This document shows positions 16,865-24,640 of a DNA stretch of 46,259 nt, in pieces. The stretch comes from Acidimicrobiaceae bacterium (lineage in GTDB: Bacteria > Actinomycetota > Acidimicrobiia > Acidimicrobiales > RAAP-2): NCBI GenBank assembly GCA_003132205.1, contig PKWY01000023.1, positions 1 to 46,259 of the forward strand. The letters are read 5' to 3'. How positions within the stretch are numbered: the first letter of the stretch is position 1; every line of letters begins with the position of its first letter. The position numbers and the translations under genes were made by a program. The notes beneath the pieces were generated by a model, which made no database searches, was not told the DNA's origin, and worked only from the letters and a program-made list of their open reading frames with translations.

Positions 16865-17745
16865 GAAGCTCCCGTCCAGCCGGTCGCCGGCCGATCGAAC
16901 CAAATGTGAACCTGACCGGTTCCAATGGAGTTTTCGTACTCGGAGTACATGCGACCCGGCGCGACGCAGTCGACGCCGCCGAGAGCGTGGGCCATCATCT
17001 GGTAGTGGCCGAAGTGGCCTTCGGGTCGAACTGACATGAACTCGTCCATCTCGTTCACCACCTGAGCGTGATCGCCGCGCACCAGCGCATCGATGACGCG
17101 GTGGTCCCAGAGCCGGGCATCCTCGGAGAAGATGTGCTCCTCGCCGGCGGCTTCGTGCTTTCGCAGGTCGCGCAGCTTGTGGAACGTGTGGCTCAAGGCG
17201 CCCGACGCGACCAGCACCACGCGTAGGTCGCTCTGGCGCACGGCCTCGGCGACGACCTTGCCGACGGTCTCGAAGTCGCGGTTCTCGGCGGTCTGGCAGA
17301 CCCCGAGCGAGAGCCAGGCCTCCTCACCCTGCAGGAACGGCAGGAAGTTGAGGGTCGCGTAGGCGCTGGGAAGGTGCTCGTTGTCGATCGCGGTTATCCA
17401 GCACTCGGGGGTCTCGTCGGCGATCTTGCCGATGAGTCGTGCGAAATCTGGGTTGCCGGGCATGTCGTAGGGGACGCTCGACATGCCGCGCGGCAGCTCG
17501 TCGCTCGTGTAAAAGCCCATCCTGCGCTCGTGGGCGGTGACCACGAACTCCACGGTCGTGTACCAGTGGCTGTCAAAGACGAGCACGACGTCGGGCTTCA
17601 AGACGTCGAAGACTTCCTTTCGCAGTTGGTGCAGCCCCGTGTAGAGGCTGATCTCCTTGCCGTGATTGAGTTCGCGCCGTGTCTCATCCGGCAGAACGAT
17701 GGTTGGGACGTGCGCGAGGAGCCCCGCGCCAATGATTTCACCCAT
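16861..17745 (-). CDS. hpaD: 3,4-dihydroxyphenylacetate 2,3-dioxygenase, LigB-type extradiol
   Basis: This 294-residue class III extradiol dioxygenase opens the ring of homoprotocatechuate beside the hydroxyls, giving 5-carboxymethyl-2-hydroxymuconate semialdehyde. It follows the E. coli HpaD architecture: AHVPTIVLPD with H12, VVLVFDSHWYTTVEF with H60, YTSDELPRGM, VLVASGALSHTF, RPEGHFGHYQMM containing the candidate glutamate iron ligand, and a C-terminal SIGTGQVHIWF. H12, H60 and that glutamate form the expected iron triad. Its start overlaps the end of hpaE by eight bases. A related catechol substrate cannot be excluded, but hpaE and the FAH gene beside it favour homoprotocatechuate. Confidence 0.88.
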   Translation of the reverse strand: MGEIIGAGLLAHVPTIVLPDETRRELNHGKEISLYTGLHQLRKEVFDVLKPDVVLVFDSHWYTTVEFVVTAHERRMGFYTSDELPRGMSSVPYDMPGNPDFARLIGKIADETPECWITAIDNEHLPSAYATLNFLPFLQGEEAWLSLGVCQTAENRDFETVGKVVAEAVRQSDLRVVLVASGALSHTFHKLRDLRKHEAAGEEHIFSEDARLWDHRVIDALVRGDHAQVVNEMDEFMSVRPEGHFGHYQMMAHALGGVDCVAPGRMYSEYENSIGTGQVHIWFDRPATGWTGAS

Positions 17746-19207
17746 GGGTTGTACCCTCCTTGATTTGCAGTGTCTTCAGGTCTGAATAGAAGTCGAGCGC
17801 GTAGTCGCCGCCCTCACGGCCAATTCCGCTGATGCCGGTTCCTCCGAAGGGGGCGGTCAGGTCCCGCACGAGAAAGCAGTTCACCCATATGGTGCCCGCG
17901 CGAAGCGCCGCGCCGAGCCTCGTCGCCCGATCGCGGCTGCTCGTGTAGACGATCGCCGAGAGTCCATAGGCGGTCGAGTTCGCGAGCGCGACGGCCTCGG
18001 CCTCGTCGTCAAAGGCCTGCAGCGTGAGCACGGGCCCGAAGATCTCGCGTTGGACGACTTCGGACGAGTTAGAGAGCGGCTCAATCAGAGTCGGGCGGTA
18101 CCAGAGGCCGTCGGGACGGTCGACCTCGCCGCCGAAGAGGATGACGTCACCGCTGGCCTTGGCGCGCTCCACGAAGCCGCTCACGCGTGCCAGGTGGTCG
18201 GGATGGATGAGCGGCGAGACCGACGTGGCGACGTCGCGGCTGTCGCCGAGAACGTGACGTTCGCTCGCGACCTCGAAGAGTTCGATGAAACGCTCACGCA
18301 CACCTCGCTGCACGATGAGCCGAGTGCCCGCGAGGCACACTTGTCCTCCGTCGTCGAACATCACGGCCCCCTTCTCGGCGGCGGCTTCGAGGTCGGCGTC
18401 GGCAAAGACGATGAACGGACCCTTGCCGCCGAGCTCAGCGGTGAATGGGACGAGATTCCTCGCCGCCGCCTCTCCGATGATGCGCCCGGTTTCGGGCGAG
18501 CCGGTGAAGGAGATCCTTCGCACTCGTGGGTCGTTCACGAGCGCGGAGCCGACCTCCTCGCCGAGTCCCTGGACGACGTTGAAGACACCCGGGGGGAACT
18601 CCGCCTCTTGCACCAGGTCCATGAGCATCGAACAACTGAGCGGGGACCACTCCGCCGGCTTCAAGATCACAGTGTTACCCGCCGCCAAGGCGGGCGCGCA
18701 CTTCCACGTCGACAACATGAAGGGCGCGTTCCACGGGGTGATGACCACGGTGGGCCCCGCGGGCATGCGCAGCACCGTGTTCTCCGTGCCGTTCGAGTCC
18801 CAGCGGCGTGGCTCGTAGTCGCGAGCGAGCGCGGCGTAGGCACGGAAATTGCGCGCGCCACGGCCAATGACGCGCAGTCGCAGGCTCTCTTCGAGCATGG
18901 CCATGTCGAGGCACTCCACGTGGGCGATCTTCTCGACGTCGCGGTCGATCAAGTCCGCCAGCCGGTCGAGGTAAATGCCACGCTGATACGTGCTGAGAGA
19001 TGACCAATCGTGGAACGCTTCGAGCGCCGCGCTGACGGCGAGGTCCGCCTCACGGACTCCGCCACGCGCGACGTCGGCGAGCCGCCAGTGCCAATCGAGC
19101 GGCGAACGATCCTCGAACGTGGTCGCGGATGCGACTCGCTCACCGTTGATGAAGTGATCCGGCGAGACGCTAACGCCGTCCACGTCGACGCGGGGGGAGG
19201 CACTCAT
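17738..19207 (-). CDS. hpaE: 5-carboxymethyl-2-hydroxymuconate semialdehyde dehydrogenase
   Basis: This 489-residue NAD-dependent aldehyde dehydrogenase oxidises the ring-fission semialdehyde to the corresponding acid. Catalytic C291 is in GGQVCLAGTRL and the general base E258 in FTAELGGKGP. The cofactor pocket shows ITPWNAPFM and FTGSPETGRIIGEA, and the dehydrogenase tail GGTGISGIGREGGDYALDFYSDLKT is intact. Sequence style and length match HpaE and the HMSD group. It overlaps hpaD downstream by eight bases and the FAH gene upstream by four (ATGA), giving a strictly coupled operon. Assignment to HpaE depends on the neighbours; the ALDH call itself is certain. Confidence 0.9.
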   Translation of the reverse strand: MSASPRVDVDGVSVSPDHFINGERVASATTFEDRSPLDWHWRLADVARGGVREADLAVSAALEAFHDWSSLSTYQRGIYLDRLADLIDRDVEKIAHVECLDMAMLEESLRLRVIGRGARNFRAYAALARDYEPRRWDSNGTENTVLRMPAGPTVVITPWNAPFMLSTWKCAPALAAGNTVILKPAEWSPLSCSMLMDLVQEAEFPPGVFNVVQGLGEEVGSALVNDPRVRRISFTGSPETGRIIGEAAARNLVPFTAELGGKGPFIVFADADLEAAAEKGAVMFDDGGQVCLAGTRLIVQRGVRERFIELFEVASERHVLGDSRDVATSVSPLIHPDHLARVSGFVERAKASGDVILFGGEVDRPDGLWYRPTLIEPLSNSSEVVQREIFGPVLTLQAFDDEAEAVALANSTAYGLSAIVYTSSRDRATRLGAALRAGTIWVNCFLVRDLTAPFGGTGISGIGREGGDYALDFYSDLKTLQIKEGTTHG

Positions 19208-20097
19208 GACTGGAACTTCGGTCGTACTCGAGGGAAGGGCAGATCTTCTTTGGGCGTAGAGAAGGGGCGTCGCTGGCCTCGAAACTCCCAGTCGCCGCCC
19301 AAGGCAGTCGAAAGGACCTCTTCGCTGGCGGTTGGTTGGGCGCCGACTTCGTCACTCACGGGCTCGGGACCCTCGACGATGTGGTTGGTGAGGATTCCGA
19401 GTCCCTCGACCTCGACCGACACGACGTCGCCCGGCACCACCGGGCGCGAGATCGCCGGCGTTCCCGAGAGGATGATGTCGCCTGGGACCAAGGTGATGAG
19501 ACGCGCGAGGTCGGCGACCAGGTAGTGCATGTCCCAGGCCATCTCCTCTGTCGACCCATCCTGGCGAACGATTCCGTTGACCGACGTGCGCATGGACTTG
19601 TTGCGAAAGTCCCAGTCGGTGACGAGTCCGGGGCCGATGGGGCAGAGGGTGTCGGCACCCTTCACGCGAAGCATGGATCCGGCGTCGGTGTCCCGGAAAT
19701 CGTGGAGCCCGTAATCATTGGACACGGTGTAGCCCAAGATGTACCGGGCGGCGTCGGCGACGGCGATGTTGCGGGCGGTGCGTCCGATAACGATCGCGAC
19801 CTCCCCCTCGTAGTTCAGGTAGCTGCAGTTCGACGGCCGCACCACGCCTGCTCCGTGGCTGTTGAGCGACGAGACGGGCTTCTGGAAGTACGTGGGGGCG
19901 GGTGCCAGGTCGATACCGAACTCGCGGACCCTCGAGATGTGATTGAGGTGGCAGCAAAGGATCTTGGTGGGCGACACCGGCGGCAGGTGCGTGGCGCTCG
20001 AGGCCTCGACCCGGCGTCCGTCGCGCGCGACGAGCGTGTCGCCGTCCACGACGACCTCGGTGGCGCAACCGTCCAGCAGGATTCTCCGAAATTCCAC
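19204..20097 (-). CDS. Fumarylacetoacetate hydrolase-family protein, HpaG-like
   Basis: This 297-residue FAH-fold enzyme carries the metal-binding set E97 and E99 in NYEGEVAIV and D128 in SNDYGLHDF, plus KGADTLCPIGP. The HpaG family isomerises and decarboxylates 5-oxopent-3-ene-1,2,5-tricarboxylate in the homoprotocatechuate pathway. E. coli HpaG is a two-domain duplication of about 430 residues; this protein has one FAH domain, so it may do only one step, with the acetoacetate-decarboxylase-like neighbour perhaps supplying the other. A tail of about 45 residues after the FAH domain (VSDEVGAQPT onward) is unusual. The GTG at 20097 is the first gene of the minus-strand operon. Confidence 0.82.
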   Translation of the reverse strand: MEFRRILLDGCATEVVVDGDTLVARDGRRVEASSATHLPPVSPTKILCCHLNHISRVREFGIDLAPAPTYFQKPVSSLNSHGAGVVRPSNCSYLNYEGEVAIVIGRTARNIAVADAARYILGYTVSNDYGLHDFRDTDAGSMLRVKGADTLCPIGPGLVTDWDFRNKSMRTSVNGIVRQDGSTEEMAWDMHYLVADLARLITLVPGDIILSGTPAISRPVVPGDVVSVEVEGLGILTNHIVEGPEPVSDEVGAQPTASEEVLSTALGGDWEFRGQRRPFSTPKEDLPFPRVRPKFQS

Positions 20098-20114
20098 ATC
20101 GTCCCCAATATCGT

Positions 20115-20143
20115 TTGTGCCTAAATGATGTCCTCAGGATAGT
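20115..20143 (+). promoter_or_regulatory. Candidate promoter of the glutamine-synthetase-like gene in a divergent control region
   Basis: TTGTGC (20115-20120) and GATAGT (20138-20143) are 17 bases apart, upstream of the GS-like gene. The region 20098-20208 separates this gene from the minus-strand hpa operon. A short dyad, TCCT-c-AGGA (20131-20139), lies between the elements and could be part of a MarR site; this is weak evidence. Confidence 0.3.
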
Positions 20144-20208
20144 AAGTTCTAATGTCACTGTCATCTCTGCGGGTGCTACTTTTCCCGAAGAATCAAGAAG
20201 GGGGCGTT

Positions 20209-21498
20209 ATGGGCGAGGAATTCAATCGACTTCGAGTGCTGTGGCCGGACCACCTGGGCCTCGCGCGCGGCAAGTACGTCCCCGCGTCGCTCGCTGACCG
20301 CGGCGTTCGCCACTGCACCGGCATGTGGTCGCTGGGCTACGACCGAGTCATGACGCCCAACACCCCTGGCTCGGGCTGGAACGACGGACTTCCGGACCTC
20401 GACGCCACGTACTCCATGGACGACCTGCGTCCCGGTTGGGAGGCGGGGACCAAGGTCGTCGTCGCCGACCTCGTCGACAAGTCGGGCCCCATCCAGGTCT
20501 CGCCGCGGGCCGCGCTCAAGCGCGCCATCGCCGACTGGCAGGCGCTCGGCTACTCACCGTTCGTCGGGATGGAGTTCGAGGCGTACCTCTTCGAAGACGA
20601 CGGCAACGGGGGATGGAAGCCGCTCGACACCCCGGGCGCCTTCGTCTACGGCACGGGCCCTGCGGTCGACCCGCGGGGCATCATTGATGCCGTGTGGGCG
20701 GCGTGCGAGCAGGCCAACATCCCCTTGGAGTCGGTGAACTCCGAGTACGACACGCCCCAGTTCGAGTTCACGCTCCGCTACTCGGACGCGCTTCGAGCGG
20801 CGGACGAGGGATTCCTGTTCAAGGTTCTCGCCCGAGAGATTGCCTTCCAGCACGGGATCCTCATGACCTTCATGGGAAAGCCGCTCTCGGACCGCGGCGG
20901 CTCGGGACTCCATTTCAACATCTCGCTTCGAAACGAGTCGGGTGAGAACGCGATCAACGACGTGGCGAGCGCCGACGGCCTCTCGGCGCTCGCGAAGCAC
21001 TCGGTGGCGGGGATGCTCGCTCACCATCAAGGCCTCGCGGGCCTCTGCGCACCGACGGTGAACGCCTACAAGCGGTTGCGTCCGGCGTCCCTGTCGGGCT
21101 ACTGGGCCAACTGGGGCTACGACCACCGCGGCGCCACCGTTCGGGTGCCACCCGAGCGCGGCGAAGGCGCGCGTCTCGAGCACCGTCTCAGCGACGGCGG
21201 CGCCGTCGTGCACACGTCGCTGGCGGCGATCCTGCAGGCGGCGCGACTCGGTTTCGTCAACGAGCTGCTCCTGGGACCTGCGGAAACCGGTAATGGTCTG
21301 GACACCATCGACGCGACGGTGGGCGTGCCCATGTCGCTCGGCGACGCGTTGGACGCGCTCGAAGCGGACCAGGAACTCGTCGAAGCCGTGGGTCCGATGC
21401 TCGTCGGACAACACCTCGCGGTCAAACGCGCCGAGTGGGAGCGCTACCTGAGCGCGACGACGGACTGGGAAGTGCGCGAGTACCTGCCGTTCCTCTAG
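20209..21498 (+). CDS. Glutamine-synthetase-like gamma-glutamyl-amine ligase
   Basis: This 429-residue protein has the glutamine synthetase fold of the PuuA/GlnA3-type subfamily. Such enzymes ligate glutamate to an amine with ATP to give a gamma-glutamyl amide. Visible blocks are the N-terminal beta-grasp with VLWPDHLGLARGKYVP, GMEFEAYLF, ESVNSEYDTPQFEFTL, GGSGLHFNISL (ATP site), NAYKRLRPASLSGYWANWGYDHR and GARLEHRLSDGGAVVHTSLAA. Length is below that of housekeeping GlnA, and the tyrosine adenylylation loop is not evident. The ATG at 20209 has AAGGGGG about six bases upstream and is preferred over an in-frame start at 20152. It is divergent from the hpa operon and convergent with a P450. A PuuD-like hydrolase lies 1.3 kb away, which supports an amine-capture role. 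Confidence 0.85.
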   Translation: MGEEFNRLRVLWPDHLGLARGKYVPASLADRGVRHCTGMWSLGYDRVMTPNTPGSGWNDGLPDLDATYSMDDLRPGWEAGTKVVVADLVDKSGPIQVSPRAALKRAIADWQALGYSPFVGMEFEAYLFEDDGNGGWKPLDTPGAFVYGTGPAVDPRGIIDAVWAACEQANIPLESVNSEYDTPQFEFTLRYSDALRAADEGFLFKVLAREIAFQHGILMTFMGKPLSDRGGSGLHFNISLRNESGENAINDVASADGLSALAKHSVAGMLAHHQGLAGLCAPTVNAYKRLRPASLSGYWANWGYDHRGATVRVPPERGEGARLEHRLSDGGAVVHTSLAAILQAARLGFVNELLLGPAETGNGLDTIDATVGVPMSLGDALDALEADQELVEAVGPMLVGQHLAVKRAEWERYLSATTDWEVREYLPFL

Positions 21499-22739
21499 CG
21501 CCAGGTCACCTTCACCGGGAGCTTCTTGATTCCGTTGATGAAGTTGGAGCGGAATCGTTCGGAGGGACCGTTGCCCTCCACGCTCGACCAGGCCTTCGCC
21601 ATCTCTTCGAACATCACCCGTAGTTCGAGTCGCGCCAGATGCGCCCCGAGGCAGAGATGGGCGCTGTGGAGCCCGAACGCGACGTGGTCGTTGGGGGTGC
21701 GGTCGGGCTGGAAGGTGAAGGGATCGTTGAACTGGTCCTCGTCGAAGTTCGCCGACACGTACCAAAGAACGACCTTGTCACCCTTCTTCAGCTGCTGCCC
21801 GCGCAGTTCGGTGTCCTCGACGACCGTGCGGCGAAAGTGCATCGTCGTCGATGACCAGCGCAGCACCTCGTCGACGAGGGCCTTGCGCTCGGCGTCGTCC
21901 ATGAGGGGCAGGCGCGCGAAGAGCTCGGGCCGCTCGATGAAGGCTTGCATCCCGGCGACCATCGAGTAGCGGGTCGTGTCGTTGCCCGCGGCGACCATCA
22001 GGGTGAAGAAGTTCTTCAACGTCGGGTCATCGAGGCGGTCGCCTTCGGAGTTGGGCTCGAGCAGGGCGCTCAGCACGTCGTGGGTGGGGGTGATCCGGCG
22101 TTGCTCGAGGGCCTGCTGGGCGTACTCGAACAACTCCAAGGCCACGGGGCTTCGAAAGGGCAGCAGACGGTACGCGCTGGTGTCGGTCTGGTCGACGACG
22201 TAGTCGGTGAACTCCGGATCGGTGTTGCCGATCAAGGCGTCGCCCCGGCTTACGAGCCAGTCGAGGTCTTCGTCGGGCAGGCCCAGGAGGCGGCCCAGCA
22301 TCTTCATCGGCAACTCCCGCGCCACGCTCTTGACGAAGTCGAATTCATTCGCGCCGTTCAAGTTGTCGAGGACCTCGCGGGCGAGCTCGCGCACCGAGTC
22401 CTCGTAGCCGTGCACGGCGCGCGGCGTGAATGGCCGCGACACTAGACGGCGGAGGCGGGTGTGCTCGGGCGAGTCCATCTCCATCAGCGTCCGACGAGCT
22501 TCGGTCTCCTCCTCGTCCATGTCTTCCATGCGGATTCCCATGCGGCTGGAGAAGAGTTCGGTGTGGCGGCTGGCGTAGAGGACATCCTCGTACTTGGTGA
22601 GGCTCCAAAAGCCGCGTCCGCCGTCGGGCTCGTTGGTCCACGCCACCGGGTTCGTGGCCCGAAGCTCGCGGAACGTCTCGTGGGGGATGCCCTCGACGTA
22701 GGTATCGTGCGAGGTGATGGTCGCTGCGAAGTTTTCCAT
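21495..22739 (-). CDS. Cytochrome P450, CYP124/125/142-like
   Basis: This 414-residue soluble P450 has the heme-binding loop with C363 in FGLHSAHLCLGAHLAR, the I-helix AAGNDTTRYSM, and an ExxR region in ALVDEVLRW. The N-terminal block MEMDSPEHTRLRRLVSRPFTPRAV resembles mycobacterial CYP124, CYP125 and CYP142, which hydroxylate branched or sterol side chains, but substrate cannot be inferred. The ATG at 22739 is favoured: AAAGGGAG lies about ten bases upstream, and a TTG start at 22763 would have no ribosome binding site. Electron partners would be a ferredoxin and a reductase; none is adjacent. It overlaps the GS-like gene tail by four bases and is divergent from the PuuD-like gene. Confidence 0.93.
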   Translation of the reverse strand: MENFAATITSHDTYVEGIPHETFRELRATNPVAWTNEPDGGRGFWSLTKYEDVLYASRHTELFSSRMGIRMEDMDEEETEARRTLMEMDSPEHTRLRRLVSRPFTPRAVHGYEDSVRELAREVLDNLNGANEFDFVKSVARELPMKMLGRLLGLPDEDLDWLVSRGDALIGNTDPEFTDYVVDQTDTSAYRLLPFRSPVALELFEYAQQALEQRRITPTHDVLSALLEPNSEGDRLDDPTLKNFFTLMVAAGNDTTRYSMVAGMQAFIERPELFARLPLMDDAERKALVDEVLRWSSTTMHFRRTVVEDTELRGQQLKKGDKVVLWYVSANFDEDQFNDPFTFQPDRTPNDHVAFGLHSAHLCLGAHLARLELRVMFEEMAKAWSSVEGNGPSERFRSNFINGIKKLPVKVTWR

Positions 22740-22822
22740 GAAAGGCGGTCTCCCTTTAGTCAAAAAGGAGTGTAGTTGTTCGCAACCAAACGATTTGCTA
22801 CCCGTTTTTGGCCCCGGATGCG

Positions 22823-22828
22823 TAATAT
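22823..22828 (+). promoter_or_regulatory. Leaderless-type -10 hexamer of the PuuD-like gene
   Basis: TAATAT ends six bases before the ATG at 22835, with no Shine-Dalgarno sequence in the interval. It shares a 95-base divergent spacer with the P450 gene. Confidence 0.5.
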
Positions 22829-22834
22829 GAGCCT

Positions 22835-23554
22835 ATGACGAGACCTTTAATAGGCGTGACGGGCCGTCGCTGGCCGGCCAAGGCCCTGGGGGAGTTCGTC
22901 CCCAAAGCAATGATGGGGATCACGTTCGACCTTCACTTCTCCGACTATCCGCGTTCCATCGCCCTCGCGGGGGGGCTGCCGGTCGAGTTGACCCGCGACG
23001 CCGATGTGGAGCAGATGGTCGCTCATCTGGACGGTCTGGTCCTGAGTGGGGGAGCGGACGTCGAGCCTTCGAGGTACGGCGCCGAGCCCCACGAGGATCT
23101 CGGTCAGACCGAGCCCGATCGCGACGTGTGGGAGTTGGCCCTCTACGCCGCCGCCCGGCGCAAGGGAATCCCCGTGCTCGCCATCTGCCGGGGATTCCAG
23201 CTGGTGAACGTCGCCCACGGAGGAAGTCTCAACCAGCACGTCGAGCTCGATGACGGAGCCGGGCATCCCCAGTGGGACGTAGACGGCCGCAGCGCCACCC
23301 ACGACATCGACAGCGTTCCCGACACGATCGTCGCTTCTCTGGTTGGAGAGCACGCCTCGGTCAACTCGCTGCATCACCAGACCGTCCAGCAGCTTGGCGG
23401 TGGCCTCGTCGCGAGTGCCTTCGCTCCAGACGGTGTGATTGAAGGCATCGAGACGACCGACGGCGAAGTCGTGGCCGTGCAGTGGCATCCCGAGTTGCTC
23501 GAGGCGCCCGATCCCACCTTCCGTTGGCTGGTCGAGAGTGCGAGCGCGAAGTAG
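22835..23554 (+). CDS. Gamma-glutamyl-gamma-aminobutyrate hydrolase-like class I amidotransferase (PuuD-like)
   Basis: This 239-residue class I glutamine amidotransferase-fold hydrolase (peptidase C26) matches PuuD. The catalytic cysteine is C118 in LAICRGFQLVNV, with the histidine and glutamate in VAVQWHPELLE near the C terminus. LSGGADVEPSRYG and the GGSLNQHVEL segment are family marks. PuuD hydrolyses gamma-glutamyl-GABA; class I amidotransferase-like proteins also release amine products in other gamma-glutamyl pathways. With the GS-like ligase 1.3 kb upstream it would complete a glutamylation and deglutamylation cycle. The real substrate is unknown. Confidence 0.88.
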   Translation: MTRPLIGVTGRRWPAKALGEFVPKAMMGITFDLHFSDYPRSIALAGGLPVELTRDADVEQMVAHLDGLVLSGGADVEPSRYGAEPHEDLGQTEPDRDVWELALYAAARRKGIPVLAICRGFQLVNVAHGGSLNQHVELDDGAGHPQWDVDGRSATHDIDSVPDTIVASLVGEHASVNSLHHQTVQQLGGGLVASAFAPDGVIEGIETTDGEVVAVQWHPELLEAPDPTFRWLVESASAK

Positions 23555-23602
23555 TCGCGCCGTCGCACGCAGTCGAGCTGGCCCGTCCATGCCGTGTGAG
23601 TT

Positions 23603-24553
23603 GTGACCATCTCAAGGTCTGCCCGTCCGCCCCGGGCATTGATGGTCCTGAGCGAAAACTGGACGTTGCGGCCAACGCCCTTGCTGAACGATCTGGTGGA
23701 TCTCGCGGTCGAGGTTGAGCGGCTCGGCGTGGATGGCGTCATGATCAGCGATCATGTGGCGCTTGGCCCCTCGTCGAACTCGAAGGGGCTCCCGCTCAAC
23801 TTGCGCGACTACGCTATGCCGGGCAATCAGGACCCTTCGACGCCGTGGCCGAGTCCGTACGTGCTGCTCGCGGCGATCGCGTCTCGAACCACGAGGCTGC
23901 GGCTGGTGCTCGGAGCGGTCATTTCGCCGCTTCGTCATCCCTTGATCACCGCCAAAGACCTCGGGACGTTGGACCTGCTGTCCAACGGACGGCTCGTCGT
24001 GCTGCCGACGGTGAGCTGGCACGAGGAGGAATACCGTGCCCTCGGCGTGTCGTTCCGCAATCGGGGAGCGATCCTCGACGAACAGTTGGCGATATGGCGC
24101 GACGTCTGGACCAATTCGCCCTCGAGCTTTCGCGGCGTCCACTACTCGTTCGAGGACGTGTACATCGAGCCCAAGGCGTTCCGCCCAGGAGGGCCGCCGT
24201 TGTGGTTCGGTGGCAGCACCCTGCACGGCGCGGTCATTCGCCGCCTCGTGGCCTATGGGGCCGGATTCAACCCGTTGGGTCGTCCGACGGCGGCCGAGAT
24301 GGTGGAACTTGAACAAGCCCTCGGCGAAGCCGGCCGGTCCCTCTCGGACCTAGAGCTCGTCGGCGGCATACGTGGAGAGTTCGTCAATTCGACCTCGACA
24401 GCTGACCTCGACGCGGCCATCGCCGGCGCCGCGCAGCAGGTTCGCGATGGTTATTCGACGCTCTGTTTCAAGCCGTCGATGTTCGCCGACGAGCTCGACC
24501 AAGTGGGCGTTGTGTGCTCACGGTTACTCGCCGGTATCGCGAACCTGAGCTGA
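23603..24553 (+). CDS. LLM-class F420-dependent oxidoreductase
   Basis: This 316-residue TIM-barrel protein is of the luciferase-like monooxygenase superfamily. Segments seen are VEVERLGVDGVMISDHV, LAAIASRTTRLRLVLGAV, PLITAKDLGTLDLLSNGRLVV, EEEYRALGVSFRNRGAILDE and PPLWFGGSTLHGAVIRR. In actinobacteria most such proteins use F420, some FMN. The reaction, reduction or monooxygenation, is not readable. GTG 23603 gives the longest frame; ATG 23642 (MVLSENW) is an equally plausible start, as the barrel begins just after it. It lies 48 bases after the PuuD-like gene and is probably in the same transcript. Confidence 0.85.
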   Translation: MTISRSARPPRALMVLSENWTLRPTPLLNDLVDLAVEVERLGVDGVMISDHVALGPSSNSKGLPLNLRDYAMPGNQDPSTPWPSPYVLLAAIASRTTRLRLVLGAVISPLRHPLITAKDLGTLDLLSNGRLVVLPTVSWHEEEYRALGVSFRNRGAILDEQLAIWRDVWTNSPSSFRGVHYSFEDVYIEPKAFRPGGPPLWFGGSTLHGAVIRRLVAYGAGFNPLGRPTAAEMVELEQALGEAGRSLSDLELVGGIRGEFVNSTSTADLDAAIAGAAQQVRDGYSTLCFKPSMFADELDQVGVVCSRLLAGIANLS

Positions 24554-24557
24554 TTGC

Positions 24558-24586
24558 TTGACTTCAATTGTTTGAACCCGTACGGT
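24558..24586 (+). promoter_or_regulatory. Promoter of the second APC permease gene
   Basis: TTGACT (24558-24563) and TACGGT (24581-24586) are separated by 17 bases. This is one of the few near-consensus two-element promoters in the window. It starts just after the LLM stop and would leave a leader of about 50 bases before the ATG at 24641, which has a GGGGGG ribosome binding site. Confidence 0.55.
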
Positions 24587-24640
24587 TTCGGGGTGGTCGC
24601 ACGTGGCGGCGCACTGTCTGATAATTATTTCGGGGGGAAA

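Noticed and set aside
20554..21765. A 403-residue minus-strand frame opposite the GS-like gene
   Set aside because: It is a shadow of the GS-like gene and the P450 tail, with no motifs and an Arg/Val/Glu-rich composition.
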